Shown here: one piece after another, positions 36,908 to 46,683 of the stretch
How positions within the stretch are numbered: position 1 is the first letter of the stretch
Layout: each line of letters opens with the position of its first letter
Source: Nannocystis exedens
GTDB taxonomy: Bacteria > Myxococcota_A > Polyangia > Nannocystales > Nannocystaceae
Assembly (NCBI RefSeq): GCF_002343915.1
Contig: NZ_NETK01000001.1
Coordinates: forward strand, 3,172,001 to 3,236,000
Direction of reading: 5' to 3'
DNA length: 64,000 nucleotides
The notes under the pieces: generated by a model
The model's input: the letters and a program-made list of their open reading frames with translations, nothing else
Told to the model about the DNA's origin: nothing
Databases searched by the model: none
Translations under genes and position numbers: made by a program

Positions 36908-37629
36908 GCATCGACCATAGCCCAGGGCCGTCGAGCGCGGGGCTCGATCACGCGCGAAGCGTGCGAGCCATCGCCTTGCTCGCCTCATGCAAACCCCGTC
37001 GTCGCACGGCCTTCGCCCCGGGCCTCACCCGACGCTCGCACGCGAGGACGGGCCGTGCCCGACGACCCGCGAGCGCCGACCTGTCTCACGGGACATCTTC
37101 TTCATCCTTCGACGCCGACGCCCCGCGCGCGCCCGCATGCCCTGCCGGACGCCCGCTGTTCCCTCGACGCGACCACCCGCGCGCCCTCGGCCGCGCGTCG
37201 CAGCTCGTCCTCCGCACACGAGCCTCGCCGCATCGAGCCCTGCCCTTGCGACGCGCTCCCGCCTCGGCCATCCCCGTTCCTCGCGACGCCACCACCCGCG
37301 CGCCCTCGGCCACGCCGCGGTCCTCTTTCACCCCTCGCGCAGCTCCGCCTCGCTCCCCGCTCGTCGCCGCAGCAGCCCGTCCTCCACCCATCGCTTAGCC
37401 CCGCCTGGAGCTCCACCGCTCGTCGTTCGCCGCGGCGAACCGGCCGCCGGCCGCGCGAACGCTCCGCGCCGCCGCGCCCGCCGTGTGTGCAAATTTTCGC
37501 CGCGCCGCCCCGGCCCGCGGCACCCGCACCGCGAATTGCCGCGCAGATCTGCGTTCTGGGCGCCCCCGCGTGGCCGGGCCCCCTTTCGCCGCGGCGCTGC
37601 CTGGGATATCCCTCAGCTTGAACCGCGCC
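36908..37629. other. intergenic with short direct repeats
   Basis: About 720 bases with no recognised gene. CCACCCGCGCGCCCTCGGCC occurs twice, near 37168 and 37291, about 123 bases apart. A 14-bp array lies at 37080. Several long frames here are compositional only. The promoter of mmsA should be near the right end. Confidence 0.45.
37080..37107. repeat. 14-bp palindromic array (2 units)
   Basis: CCTGTCTCACGGGA and CATCTTCTTCATCC follow at period 14. Confidence 0.6.
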
Positions 37630-39116
<1,487 letters not shown>

Positions 39117-39126
<10 letters not shown>

Positions 39127-39144
39127 GGGACATGTCTCAAAGAC
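39117..39144. repeat. 14-bp palindromic array (2 units)
   Basis: GATGTCCTGAGGGA and CATGTCTCAAAGAC lie between mmsA and the aminotransferase gene. The first unit contains the mmsA stop codon. Confidence 0.75.
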
Positions 39145-39173
39145 CCTCCGAACCGCCGAGCGAGGACCCCGCC

Positions 39174-40496
39174 ATGGACAGCCGCACCATCGTCGAACTC
39201 TGCAAGCAACACACCATGTGGTCGTGGTCGAAGAGCGGCCCGCTGCAGCCGCTCGCGTTCGAGCGGGCCGAGGGGGTGTACCTCTACACCCCCGAGGGCA
39301 AGCGCTACCTCGACTTCAACAGCCAGCTCATGAGCGTCAACATCGGCCACAGCCACCCGAAGGTGCTGGCGCGGATGAAGGAGGCGATCGACGGCCACAT
39401 GCTGTTCGCCGCTCCGAGCGCGGCCACCCCGGTGCGCGCGCGCCTGGGCAAGCGCCTGGCCGAGCTGGTGCCCGGCGACATCAACTCGTTCTTCTTCACG
39501 CTCGGCGGCGCCGAGGCCAACGAGAACGCGATCAAGGCCGCGCGCCTCTACACCGGGCGGCACAAGATCCTCAGCCGCTACCGCAGCTACCACGGGGCCA
39601 CCCACGCCGCCATGCAGATGACGGGCGACCCGCGCCGCTGGGCCAACGAGCCCGGCGCGTCCGGCTTCATCCGCGTGATGGACCCGATCCCCTACGACTT
39701 CTCCTTCGGCACCACCGACGCCGAGCGCACCGCGAACCACCTGCGCTACCTCGAGGAGGTCATCCAGTACGAGGGCCCGCACACGATCGCGGCGATGTTC
39801 GTCGAGACCGTCATCGGCACCAACGGCATCCAGCCGCCGCCCGCCGGCTGGCTGCCCGGCCTGCGCGCCCTGCTCGACAAGTACGGCATCCTCCTCGTGT
39901 GCGACGAGGTCATGTGCGGCTTCGGCCGCACCGGCAAGCTGTTCGCCTTCGAGCACTTCGGCGCCCAGCCCGACATCCTCACCATGGCCAAGGGCCTCAC
40001 CTCGTCGTACGTCCCGCTCGGGGCCATGGGCGTGACCGACAAGATCGCCGCTCACTTCCGCGACAACGTGTTCTGGGGCGGCCTCACCTACAACGCCCAC
40101 CCGTTCTGCCTCGCCGTCGCCGAGGCCGTCCTCGACGTCATGCTCGAGGAGGACATGGTCGGCAACGCCGCCCGCATGCAGCACGTCATGCTCGCCGAGA
40201 TGGCGGCGCTCAAGGCCCGCCACCCCAGCGTCCGCGACTTTCGGGCCATCGGCCTGTTCGGCGCCATCGAGCTGCAGAAGGACCGCCAGGGCACCCGCAT
40301 GGCCCCCTACAACGGCTCGCACCCGGCCATCGACCGCATGATGGCCTTCTTCAAGCAAGAGGGCCTCTTCACCATCTCGCACTGGTGGACCCTGATGTGC
40401 AACCCGCCGCTGTCGATCACCGAGGCCGAGCTGCGCGAGGGCTTCGCCGTCATCGACCGCGGCCTCGCCATCACCGACGAGGCCGTCGAGGGCTGA
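39174..40496 (+). CDS. class III (omega) aminotransferase
   Basis: This PLP-dependent aminotransferase of about 440 residues has the class III pattern: LFFNSQLMSVNIGHSHPKV-like N-terminal region, FFFTLGGAEANENAIKAAR, the cofactor-binding Asp in LVCDEVMCGFGRTGKLFAFEHF, and the PLP Lys near residue 273 in ILTMAKGLTSSYVPLGAM. WGGLTYNAHPFCLA is conserved in taurine/beta-alanine-pyruvate types. It would move an amino group from an omega-amino acid to pyruvate or oxoglutarate, giving a semialdehyde for the dehydrogenase upstream. The ATG at 39174 is preferred because GCGAGGA precedes it; an in-frame ATG at 39132 lies inside the 14-bp repeat. Substrate identity is inferred from context. Confidence 0.85.
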   Translation: MDSRTIVELCKQHTMWSWSKSGPLQPLAFERAEGVYLYTPEGKRYLDFNSQLMSVNIGHSHPKVLARMKEAIDGHMLFAAPSAATPVRARLGKRLAELVPGDINSFFFTLGGAEANENAIKAARLYTGRHKILSRYRSYHGATHAAMQMTGDPRRWANEPGASGFIRVMDPIPYDFSFGTTDAERTANHLRYLEEVIQYEGPHTIAAMFVETVIGTNGIQPPPAGWLPGLRALLDKYGILLVCDEVMCGFGRTGKLFAFEHFGAQPDILTMAKGLTSSYVPLGAMGVTDKIAAHFRDNVFWGGLTYNAHPFCLAVAEAVLDVMLEEDMVGNAARMQHVMLAEMAALKARHPSVRDFRAIGLFGAIELQKDRQGTRMAPYNGSHPAIDRMMAFFKQEGLFTISHWWTLMCNPPLSITEAELREGFAVIDRGLAITDEAVEG

Positions 40497-40500
40497 CCGT

Positions 40501-40625
40501 ATGGACATGGCGCGAAGGCCCTGTCGCTTCGGCCCTGTCCTCTCGGTCATCCTGTCCCTCGCCGCCTGCACCGCCCCGCCGCCGCCCCGGCCGACGCCCG
40601 GCCGGCCGCGCCCCCGCCGCCGCCC
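40501..40625 (+). other. lipoprotein signal-peptide frame, out of frame with the next gene
   Basis: From the ATG at 40501 the frame reads MDMARRPCRFGPVLSVILSLAAC, a good lipoprotein signal with lipobox LAAC, then TAPPPPRP. The RND-like protein starting at 40626 is in the next frame but two. The Pro-rich stretch CCGCCCCGCCGCCGCCCC between them is a likely site for a one-base slip, a real frameshift or a sequence error. The signal peptide is encoded by a 14-bp repeat array (40506-40561). Confidence 0.6.
40506..40561. repeat. 14-bp palindromic array (4 units) encoding a signal peptide
   Basis: Units start at 40506, 40520, 40534 and 40548: CATGGCGCGAAGGC, CCTGTCGCTTCGGC, CCTGTCCTCTCGGT and CATCCTGTCCCTCG. 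They are read as ARRPCRFGPVLSVILSLA. Confidence 0.75.
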
Positions 40626-42170
40626 GTGCAGGTCCGCGTCGGCGTGGCCTGCCCGGGCGACGCCGGCGAGCTCGAGGCCGAGGTCGCCGTTCCGGTCGAG
40701 GAGGCCCTGGCGCGGCTCCCGGCCGTCCGGCAGCTCCACACCCGCAGCGACGACGGCCGCGTCGACGTCGTCGCCACCCTCGGCCACGCCGGCGCGCTCG
40801 AGGCCGTGCACGACGTCCTCACCGGCGTCGCCTCGCACCTCCCGGCCGCCGCCGAGCACCCCGTGATCCACCGCCTCGACGGCGTCGTGCCGGCGCTGGC
40901 GATCGCCACCCGCCGCGAGTTCGCCGACCCCGTGCGTACCGCCCTCGAGCGCACGGCGGGCGTCGGCCGGGTCGACCGCTGCGGCGTCGGCGAGCCGCGC
41001 CTCGCCGTCGTCCTCGATCGCACCCGGCTCGCCGGCGTCGCGATCGACGGGCTCGTCGCCGCCGTCACCGCCGCCCTCGCCGACCCCGACCCCGCGCCCC
41101 TGTTCGAGCGCCTCGCCGCCGTCCCCCTCGGCGCCTCCTTGCAGCTGCGCGACGTCGCCGCGCTGCAGAAGGACCTGCGCCCGCCCCCCTGTCGCGCCTA
41201 CACCGCGCGCGGGCCCGTCGCCCTCGTCACCGCCTTCACCCAGACCGGCGCCGAGCCGCTCGACGTCGCCGCCCGCGCCCGCCCGCACGCCGTCGACCTC
41301 GTCTCGCCGACCGCCGACTTCTTCGCCGACGCGATCCCCGAAGACACCGAGCTCGCCATCCTCGCCGCCGCCCTGCCGCCCCGCGACGACCTCGGCAGCA
41401 GCCTCGCCACCTGCCTCGCCGCCGTGCCCGACCTGCCGGCCTGGGCCCTCACCGTCGCCGACCCCGCCCCGGGCGAGCCGCACGCGCGCGTCCGTCTGCT
41501 CGTCGGCCTCTCCACCACCTTCCCCATCGGACATGTCCGAAACGCCCTGTCGCAATGCGCAGGAACCTCGCAGGTCGCCGTCCTCGCCCCGCGGGCCCAC
41601 GCCGACCACGCCCTGAGCCTTCACGTGCAGGGGCCGGACCCGGACCTCCGCGCCGGGCTGGCGCGGCGCCTCGCCGAGCGCCTCGCCGGCCTGCCCGGGG
41701 TCACCGGCCTGCGGGTCCGGGCGCCCGGCCCCGGGTCGCTCCGGGTCGAGCTGCGCCGCGACGAGCTGGCGGCCCGCGGCGTCTCGGTCGACGCCGCCGT
41801 CACGGCCGTCCGCCTCGCCGGCGGTCCCCTCACCGTCGACGGCCCGCCGCCTCCCGGCGGGCTGCGCCCCGAGCCCGACCTCGCCGTCGACATCGACATG
41901 CTCGATCGAACAGGTCCCATCGACCAGCTGGTGCGCCAGCTCCACGTCGCCGCGCCGGCCGGCCCGATCCCCGTGAGCGACCTCGTCCGCGTGCAGGCCT
42001 CCTCCGGCGGTCCCCTCGAGCGAATCGATCGTGTCCCGACCGTCGCCGTCGAAGTTCGCCTGCGCAGCGCCGCCGACGGCGACGCGGTCCGCCGCGCGAT
42101 CAACGGTTTGGAGCTGCCGCCGGGCTTCGTCGTCGTTCAGGGCGGTGAGCTGCCGGATATCGAGCCCTGA
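40626..42170 (+). CDS. RND porter-domain-like protein without membrane segments
   Basis: This protein of about 514 residues matches the periplasmic porter region of RND efflux pumps. The opening VRVGVACPGDAGELEAEVAVPVEEALARLPAVRQL resembles the PN1 start, and VGRVDRCGVGEPRLAVVLDRTRLAGVAIDGLVAAV resembles PN2. The second half repeats this: LRVELRRDELAARGVSVDAAVTAVRLAGG, then VSDLVRVQASSGGPLERIDRVPTVAVEV and LPPGFVVVQGG. All twelve membrane helices and the proton relay are absent, so it cannot be a pump. The GTG at 40626 is only a formal start; the true N-terminus is probably the lipoprotein signal at 40501, now in another frame. Two further repeat-like stretches lie inside (41532, 41897). Role unknown; a periplasmic binding or regulatory remnant is possible. 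Confidence 0.65.
   Translation: MQVRVGVACPGDAGELEAEVAVPVEEALARLPAVRQLHTRSDDGRVDVVATLGHAGALEAVHDVLTGVASHLPAAAEHPVIHRLDGVVPALAIATRREFADPVRTALERTAGVGRVDRCGVGEPRLAVVLDRTRLAGVAIDGLVAAVTAALADPDPAPLFERLAAVPLGASLQLRDVAALQKDLRPPPCRAYTARGPVALVTAFTQTGAEPLDVAARARPHAVDLVSPTADFFADAIPEDTELAILAAALPPRDDLGSSLATCLAAVPDLPAWALTVADPAPGEPHARVRLLVGLSTTFPIGHVRNALSQCAGTSQVAVLAPRAHADHALSLHVQGPDPDLRAGLARRLAERLAGLPGVTGLRVRAPGPGSLRVELRRDELAARGVSVDAAVTAVRLAGGPLTVDGPPPPGGLRPEPDLAVDIDMLDRTGPIDQLVRQLHVAAPAGPIPVSDLVRVQASSGGPLERIDRVPTVAVEVRLRSAADGDAVRRAINGLELPPGFVVVQGGELPDIEP
41532..41573. repeat. 14-bp palindromic units inside a gene
   Basis: CATGTCCGAAACGC, CCTGTCGCAATGCG and CAGGAACCTCGCAG follow at period 14 within the RND-like gene, encoding HVRNALSQCAGTS. 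Confidence 0.65.
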
Positions 42171-42235
42171 GCCGGGTGGTCACACGCGTGTGCCTTCTTG
42201 TGCGGCCGGCTGCGGCTGGTCAAGCTCCTTGGGCC

Positions 42236-42631
42236 ATGACAGAGTCCCAAGCCCCCAACCCCTGGCCGCGGCGCGTCGGCATCGGCCTCTCCGTCCTCCC
42301 GGTCCTCATGCTGCTCTTCAGCGCGTCGGCCAAGCTGACCTCGAACCCCGAGGCCGTCGCCGGCTTCAAGGCGATGGGCTACCCCGACGGCGCGCTGCTG
42401 AAGATCGGCATCGTCGAGCTCATCGTCACGATCCTCTACGCCCTCCCTGCGACCAGCGTCCTCGGCGCGATCCTCGTCACCGGATATCTCGGCGGCGCCG
42501 TCGACGTCCACGCGCGCATGGGCGACACGCTCGGCAACATCCTCTTCCCCGTCATCCTCGGCGCCATCGCCTGGGCCGGCCTCTACCTCCGCGACCCTCG
42601 CCTGCGCGCCCTCTTGCCGATCAAGCGTTGA
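42236..42631 (+). CDS. DoxX-like membrane protein
   Basis: This protein of 131 residues has four predicted helices and the DoxX-like pattern: LPVLMLLFSASAKLTSNPEAVAGFKAMGYP, LLKIGIVELIVTILYALP, LGAILVTGYLGGAVDVHARMGD and a last helix ILFPVILGAIAWAGLYL. DoxX-like proteins are linked to quinone or redox balance in some bacteria, but this subgroup is uncharacterised. The ATG at 42236 is used. It follows the RND-like gene after 65 bases on the same strand. Confidence 0.75.
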   Translation: MTESQAPNPWPRRVGIGLSVLPVLMLLFSASAKLTSNPEAVAGFKAMGYPDGALLKIGIVELIVTILYALPATSVLGAILVTGYLGGAVDVHARMGDTLGNILFPVILGAIAWAGLYLRDPRLRALLPIKR

Positions 42632-42794
42632 CTCTCGGCGCTTCCTCGGTCGACCGCGGCCTCGGCGTCATGCCCGCCGCGGTCCTGCACTGCGCGCACG
42701 ACAGCCCTGTCACGCCGCGAGCGGCTGCGGCCCGGCACCGCATCAATTTCTCAATGATCTCGCCGTGGCACGAGCCTCGCTTTCCGGGTCGGGC

Positions 42795-43778
42795 ATGCTG
42801 ACCCGCACCGTCCTCACCTTCGCCTCGCTCCTGCTCACCCCCGCCCTGATCGCCTGTGACAGCAAGCCCGAGCCGGGCGACGAGACGGGCGACATCCATG
42901 CCAGCGAGGGCACGGACGGCACCGACGGCACCGAGGGCACCAGCACCGCGAGCCCCGAAGATCCGACCGAGGGCACCGCCGGCGAGAGCGAGACCGGCAC
43001 CGACGGCGAGGTCCCCGGCACCACCACCGAGGCCGCCGAGGAGACGCCCTGCACCCCGGAGATCGTCGGAGACGCGCGCGCCTGCGAGGGCGGCACCCAG
43101 TTCTGCGCCACCGACTTCGGCCATCTGGACCCCAAGTTCTTCTGGGGCCCGTGCCTGGCCGCGCCCGTGTGTCAGCCGGGCGAGGAGCAGGGCTGCCTGA
43201 CCTGCGAGCTGCGGGCCGACGGCGAGCCCGAGTGGGTCGACTACTGCGACGACGGCGGCACCACCACCCCGCTCGTCTTCAACTTCGGCGCCGACCCGGT
43301 GCGCTACCACAGCACCGCGGCCAGCTTCGACCTCGGCCCGGCCTGCGGCGCCACCGACTGGCCGACCGCCACCACCCCGTGGCTCGCCTTCGACCGCGAC
43401 GGCTCCGGCGCGATCGAGGCCGGCCGCGAGCTGTTCGGCAGCGCCACCGTCCTGCGCAGCGGCGGCCTGGCCGACAACGGCTTCACCGCCCTCGCCGAGC
43501 TCGACCAGGACCGCGACGGCAAGATCTCCGCCAGCGACCCCGGCTTCGCCCGCCTGCTCCTGTGGGCCGACCACGACGCCGACCGCCGCTCCACCTCGTG
43601 GGAGCTGACCCCCGTCACCTCCGCCGGCATCGTCGCCATCGGCCTGACCTACCGCAACGACGCCCGCTGCGACGGCCGCTCCAACTGCGAGATCGAGCGG
43701 GCCGCCTTCACCTACCGCGACGCCCTCGGCCGCGAGCGCGTCGGCGAGGTGATCGACGTCCACCTCTCCTGCCAGTGA
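42795..43778 (+). CDS. lipoprotein with EF-hand-like calcium sites
   Basis: This lipoprotein of about 327 residues has a lipobox, PALIACDSK, near residue 20 and a Glu/Asp/Gly/Thr linker (EGTDGTDGTEGTST...). A Cys-rich middle part follows (ACEGGTQFCATDF, GPCLAAPVC, GCLTCEL). The C-terminal domain has two EF-hand-like loops, DRDGSGAIEAGRELFG and DQDRDGKISASDPGFARLLLW, as in calcium-binding surface proteins of this group. The ATG at 42795 gives the signal peptide. An intrinsic terminator lies just after the stop. Confidence 0.75.
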   Translation: MLTRTVLTFASLLLTPALIACDSKPEPGDETGDIHASEGTDGTDGTEGTSTASPEDPTEGTAGESETGTDGEVPGTTTEAAEETPCTPEIVGDARACEGGTQFCATDFGHLDPKFFWGPCLAAPVCQPGEEQGCLTCELRADGEPEWVDYCDDGGTTTPLVFNFGADPVRYHSTAASFDLGPACGATDWPTATTPWLAFDRDGSGAIEAGRELFGSATVLRSGGLADNGFTALAELDQDRDGKISASDPGFARLLLWADHDADRRSTSWELTPVTSAGIVAIGLTYRNDARCDGRSNCEIERAAFTYRDALGRERVGEVIDVHLSCQ

Positions 43779-43794
43779 GCCCGGCCGCCCCGCG

Positions 43795-43824
43795 AAGGCC
43801 GCGCCGGACCACCGGCGCGGCCTT
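43795..43824 (+). terminator. intrinsic terminator-like hairpin
   Basis: AAGGCCGCGCCGG and CCGGCGCGGCCTT form a perfect 13-bp stem with loop ACCA, 17 bases after the lipoprotein stop. It is followed by TCGCCGTTTTCGG, so the T-run is weak. Confidence 0.7.
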
Positions 43825-43847
43825 TCGCCGTTTTCGGGTCGCTGTCA

Positions 43848-43880
43848 CATGGATCTCCGGACATGTCTCGAAGGCCATGC
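43848..43880. repeat. 14-bp palindromic array
   Basis: CATGGATCTCCGGA and CATGTCTCGAAGGC follow at period 14, then CATG at 43876. The rest of the gap to 44211 holds no recognised gene. Confidence 0.75.
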
Positions 43881-44211
43881 CATGACCTCCACGCGAGCGT
43901 CCGCCCTCGTCGGATGGCGGCGCGTGGATCTCCCCGAGCCGGACCCCTCCCGGGCACCACCGAGGCGAGCCGCACCGCCACCGTCGCCCGCCGGGGTCGC
44001 GCGGCCCAACGATCTCGGCGGTTCAAAGTCCCCTCGCGACCTGCGCGGCCGCGCGCCCGCGCCGCGCACATGTCCGAAGAGACAGCTCGGCGAGGCCCGG
44101 CCGAGGCCGGCCTGGGGCCAGCCGGCGGCTCGGCCGGCTGGGGCGGTCCGCGCGGCCTCCGCCGTCGTTGCGCGGGCCCCCTGGCGGGCGTAGGCTTTGC
44201 GACACTCCACC

Positions 44212-44937
44212 ATGTTTCTCGGCATCCGACGCGCGATCTCCCTCCTCCTGCTGAGCCTCTACTTCTGGAATTTCCTGCTCGTCGCCCTGGTGGGCCCGGA
44301 GGACCTGTACGCCTGCTACGCCGCGCTGGCCGCGGTCTACGGGGTGGCCTTCGTCGGCGTCGCCGCCGAGTGGTTCTGGGCCCGGTGGTTTGCCATCGGC
44401 CTCGGCCAGTTCGGGGCGTTCTCGCTGCTGGCGCTGCCGCAGACCGGGCCCGAGCCGTCGCTCCTGGTGTTCGGCATCTCGCACGTGCTGGTGGCGCTGT
44501 TCCTCGGCGGCGAGGGCATGGCGGCCCGCTACGAGCGGAGCGAGGCCTGCGTCGAGCGCTACAACTTCCAGGAGGAGTCGCTGATCCTCCTGCGGCGGGC
44601 GATCAAGTCGGCGGGCATGTCGCTGCCCTTCCTCATCCTCTTCACCCTCGCCCCGCGGCAAGATTTGCTGCACCTGGCGGCGCTCGGCCTCGGGGTCGCC
44701 GGCCTGGTCGGCCTGATCCGCGCGCGCACGTGGGGCCTGCTGGCGGCGGCCGGCGCGGGCGCGATCGCCCTCGGCGACGGCCTCGGCCTGTTCGGCGCGC
44801 CCACGCACGGCTACTTCCTCACCACCCCGAGCGGCAGCCTGATCCTCCACGGCCCCGGCTTCGCCCTGCTCGCCTCGCTGATGCTGCTCGTGCCCCTCAC
44901 GTTCGCCCGCCCGCTCGCCCGCTGGCTCCGCGCCTGA
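44212..44937 (+). CDS. polytopic membrane protein
   Basis: This protein of about 241 residues has seven or so predicted membrane helices (for example LLLLSLYFWNFLLVALVG, AFVGVAAEWFWARWFAIGLG, PSLLVFGISHVLVALFLGG, MSLPFLILFTLAP). One central polar loop carries GGEGMAARYERSEACVERYNFQEES. I do not recognise the family. The ATG at 44212 starts just before the first helix. It precedes the Rieske gene on the same strand, separated by a 14-bp array. Confidence 0.65.
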   Translation: MFLGIRRAISLLLLSLYFWNFLLVALVGPEDLYACYAALAAVYGVAFVGVAAEWFWARWFAIGLGQFGAFSLLALPQTGPEPSLLVFGISHVLVALFLGGEGMAARYERSEACVERYNFQEESLILLRRAIKSAGMSLPFLILFTLAPRQDLLHLAALGLGVAGLVGLIRARTWGLLAAAGAGAIALGDGLGLFGAPTHGYFLTTPSGSLILHGPGFALLASLMLLVPLTFARPLARWLRA

Positions 44938-44967
44938 GCGCCCCGGCCCCGAGCCGGTCTCTTCAGC

Positions 44968-45016
44968 CATGATCTTTGGGCCAGGTCTTTCGGGACCTGG
45001 CCCTTTGTACATGTGC
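44968..45016. repeat. 14-bp palindromic array with compensatory arms
   Basis: Units start at 44968, 44982, 44996 and 45010: CATGATCTTTGGGC, CAGGTCTTTCGGGA, CCTGGCCCTTTGTA, CATGTG. Here CCAGGTC...GACCTGG replaces CATGTCC...GGACATG, so both arms changed together, giving an 8-bp stem with a TTCG loop. Confidence 0.8.
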
Positions 45017-45169
45017 GGCGGCGCTCCCGGGCGCCGGGAGCCGGAGCGGCGTATCGAAACGTGCCGTGGCGGCAGTTATCGACTCGCCCTTGGGGGCCCG
45101 GGCCCACGAGCCATACCTCGAGCCTCCCCTCGTTGATTCGCGAGACGCGCACCGGTACCGTGTGCGGCC

Positions 45170-46681
45170 GTGGGCGCTCGTTTTCCTTTCCCTTCGTTTC
45201 CGCGTGGTTGGTTCGTCATCGGCTTCCCTGAGGACGTCGCTCCCGGGCAGGTCAAGACCCTCCGTTACTTCGGGCAGGACATCGTCGTGTTCCGCACCGA
45301 GTCGGGCGTGCTGTCGGCGGTCGACAAGACCTGCCCGCACCTCGGCGCGCACCTCGGCGGCGGCCACGTCAAGGGCGAGTGCCTGCGCTGCCCGTTCCAC
45401 GACTGGGGCTTTCGGCCCGACGGCGTGTGCGTCGACGTGCCGTACGCGCCGAAGATCCCGCCGAAGGCCGCGGTGAAGACCTGGCACATCCGCGAGCAGA
45501 ACGGCGTGATCCTGGCCTGGTACTGCCCCCGGGGCGAGGCGCCGACCTACGAGGTCCCGGTGCTCGAGGAGGAGGGCTGGACCGGCAACAAGACCGTGCG
45601 GTGGGTCGTGCGCTCGCACCCGCAGGAGGTCGCCGAGAACACCGTCGACTGCTCGCACCTCGGCCCGGTCCACCACGTCGGCCGCACCGACGTGCTCTCG
45701 GTCGAGCAGGAGGGCCACTTCATGCGCGTCGTCCTCCACATGGAGGCCTCGGGCGCGCCGATCGACATGCCGGACGAGTTCAACGACGTCGAGCTCGACG
45801 TCAAGCTGTACGGCATCGGCCACATCGTCTCGTCGACGACGGTGCTGACCTCGGACATGCGCACGCGCCAGCGGATCTACCCGACCCCGATCGACGAGGA
45901 CACGATCGCGATCTTCGGCGTCAGCAACATCAAGATGATGCCGGACGAGGACTACACCCGCGAGATCGAGGACATCTTCTACAAGGCGTTCTTGGTCGAC
46001 TTCCCCAAGGACTTCCCGATCTGGGAGAACAAGGCCTACCTCGACAAGCCGATGCTCGCCGGCGGCGACGGCCCGATCGGTCGCTACCGCCGCTGGTGCC
46101 GCCAGTTCTACGACTACCCCGAGGCCGCCGCGGCCCAGCCGACCGCCGCCGCCGCGCCCGCAGCCGCCGCGCCGACCACCGCGCTCGCCAAGCTCAAGGG
46201 CTGGCTGCGGACCCTGGCCCAGGCCCCGGCCGCCAACAGCAACGGCGCCGGCAATAACGGCCACAACAACAACGACGGCGGCCTCGACGCCCACCTGATC
46301 GACCTCGGCCCGCGCAAGCCGCGGCCCGCCGCCGCCGCCGTCGGCAAGTTCGCCTCGGTCGGCGACTACTTCGAGACGCTCGAGCGGCGCTTCAACCCGG
46401 CCGCCGCCGGCGACCTGCAGGCCGTCATCCAGTGGGTGCTCACCGGCGACAAGGCCTGCGCCTACTTCGCCGAGATCAAGGACGGCAACGTGCAGCGGGT
46501 CGCCGGCACCCACCCCGCGCCGACGATCACCATCGAGATGTCGGCCGACGACTACCTGCTCATGATCAACGGCGAGCTCAACGGCGCTCGCGCCTTCTCG
46601 ACCGGCCGCGGCCGGCTGCGCGGCCCCGTGCGCCTGGCGATGAAGATGCAGCGCCTGTTCCCCCTCGACGCCGCGGTGTGA
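45170..46681 (+). CDS. Rieske oxygenase fused to SCP2 sterol-carrier domain
   Basis: This protein of about 503 residues starts with a Rieske [2Fe-2S] domain: CPHLGAH (Cys55, His57) and CPFHDWGF (Cys74, His77). The mononuclear iron motif ENTVDCSHLGPVHH follows near residue 155. This arrangement fits the steroid and cholesterol group (DAF-36/Neverland C7-desaturase, KshA, bacterial SdmA). After an Ala/Pro/Asn-rich linker (residues about 320-380), the C-terminal 110 residues form an SCP2-like domain (AVIQWVLTGDKACAYFAEIKDG, ITIEMSADDYLLMINGELN). It would present a sterol to its own oxygenase. The sterol desaturase gene starts two bases after the stop. A role in sterol nucleus desaturation or C4 demethylation is likely but not decided. 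Confidence 0.82.
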   Translation: MGARFPFPSFPRGWFVIGFPEDVAPGQVKTLRYFGQDIVVFRTESGVLSAVDKTCPHLGAHLGGGHVKGECLRCPFHDWGFRPDGVCVDVPYAPKIPPKAAVKTWHIREQNGVILAWYCPRGEAPTYEVPVLEEEGWTGNKTVRWVVRSHPQEVAENTVDCSHLGPVHHVGRTDVLSVEQEGHFMRVVLHMEASGAPIDMPDEFNDVELDVKLYGIGHIVSSTTVLTSDMRTRQRIYPTPIDEDTIAIFGVSNIKMMPDEDYTREIEDIFYKAFLVDFPKDFPIWENKAYLDKPMLAGGDGPIGRYRRWCRQFYDYPEAAAAQPTAAAAPAAAAPTTALAKLKGWLRTLAQAPAANSNGAGNNGHNNNDGGLDAHLIDLGPRKPRPAAAAVGKFASVGDYFETLERRFNPAAAGDLQAVIQWVLTGDKACAYFAEIKDGNVQRVAGTHPAPTITIEMSADDYLLMINGELNGARAFSTGRGRLRGPVRLAMKMQRLFPLDAAV

Positions 46682-46683
46682 AC

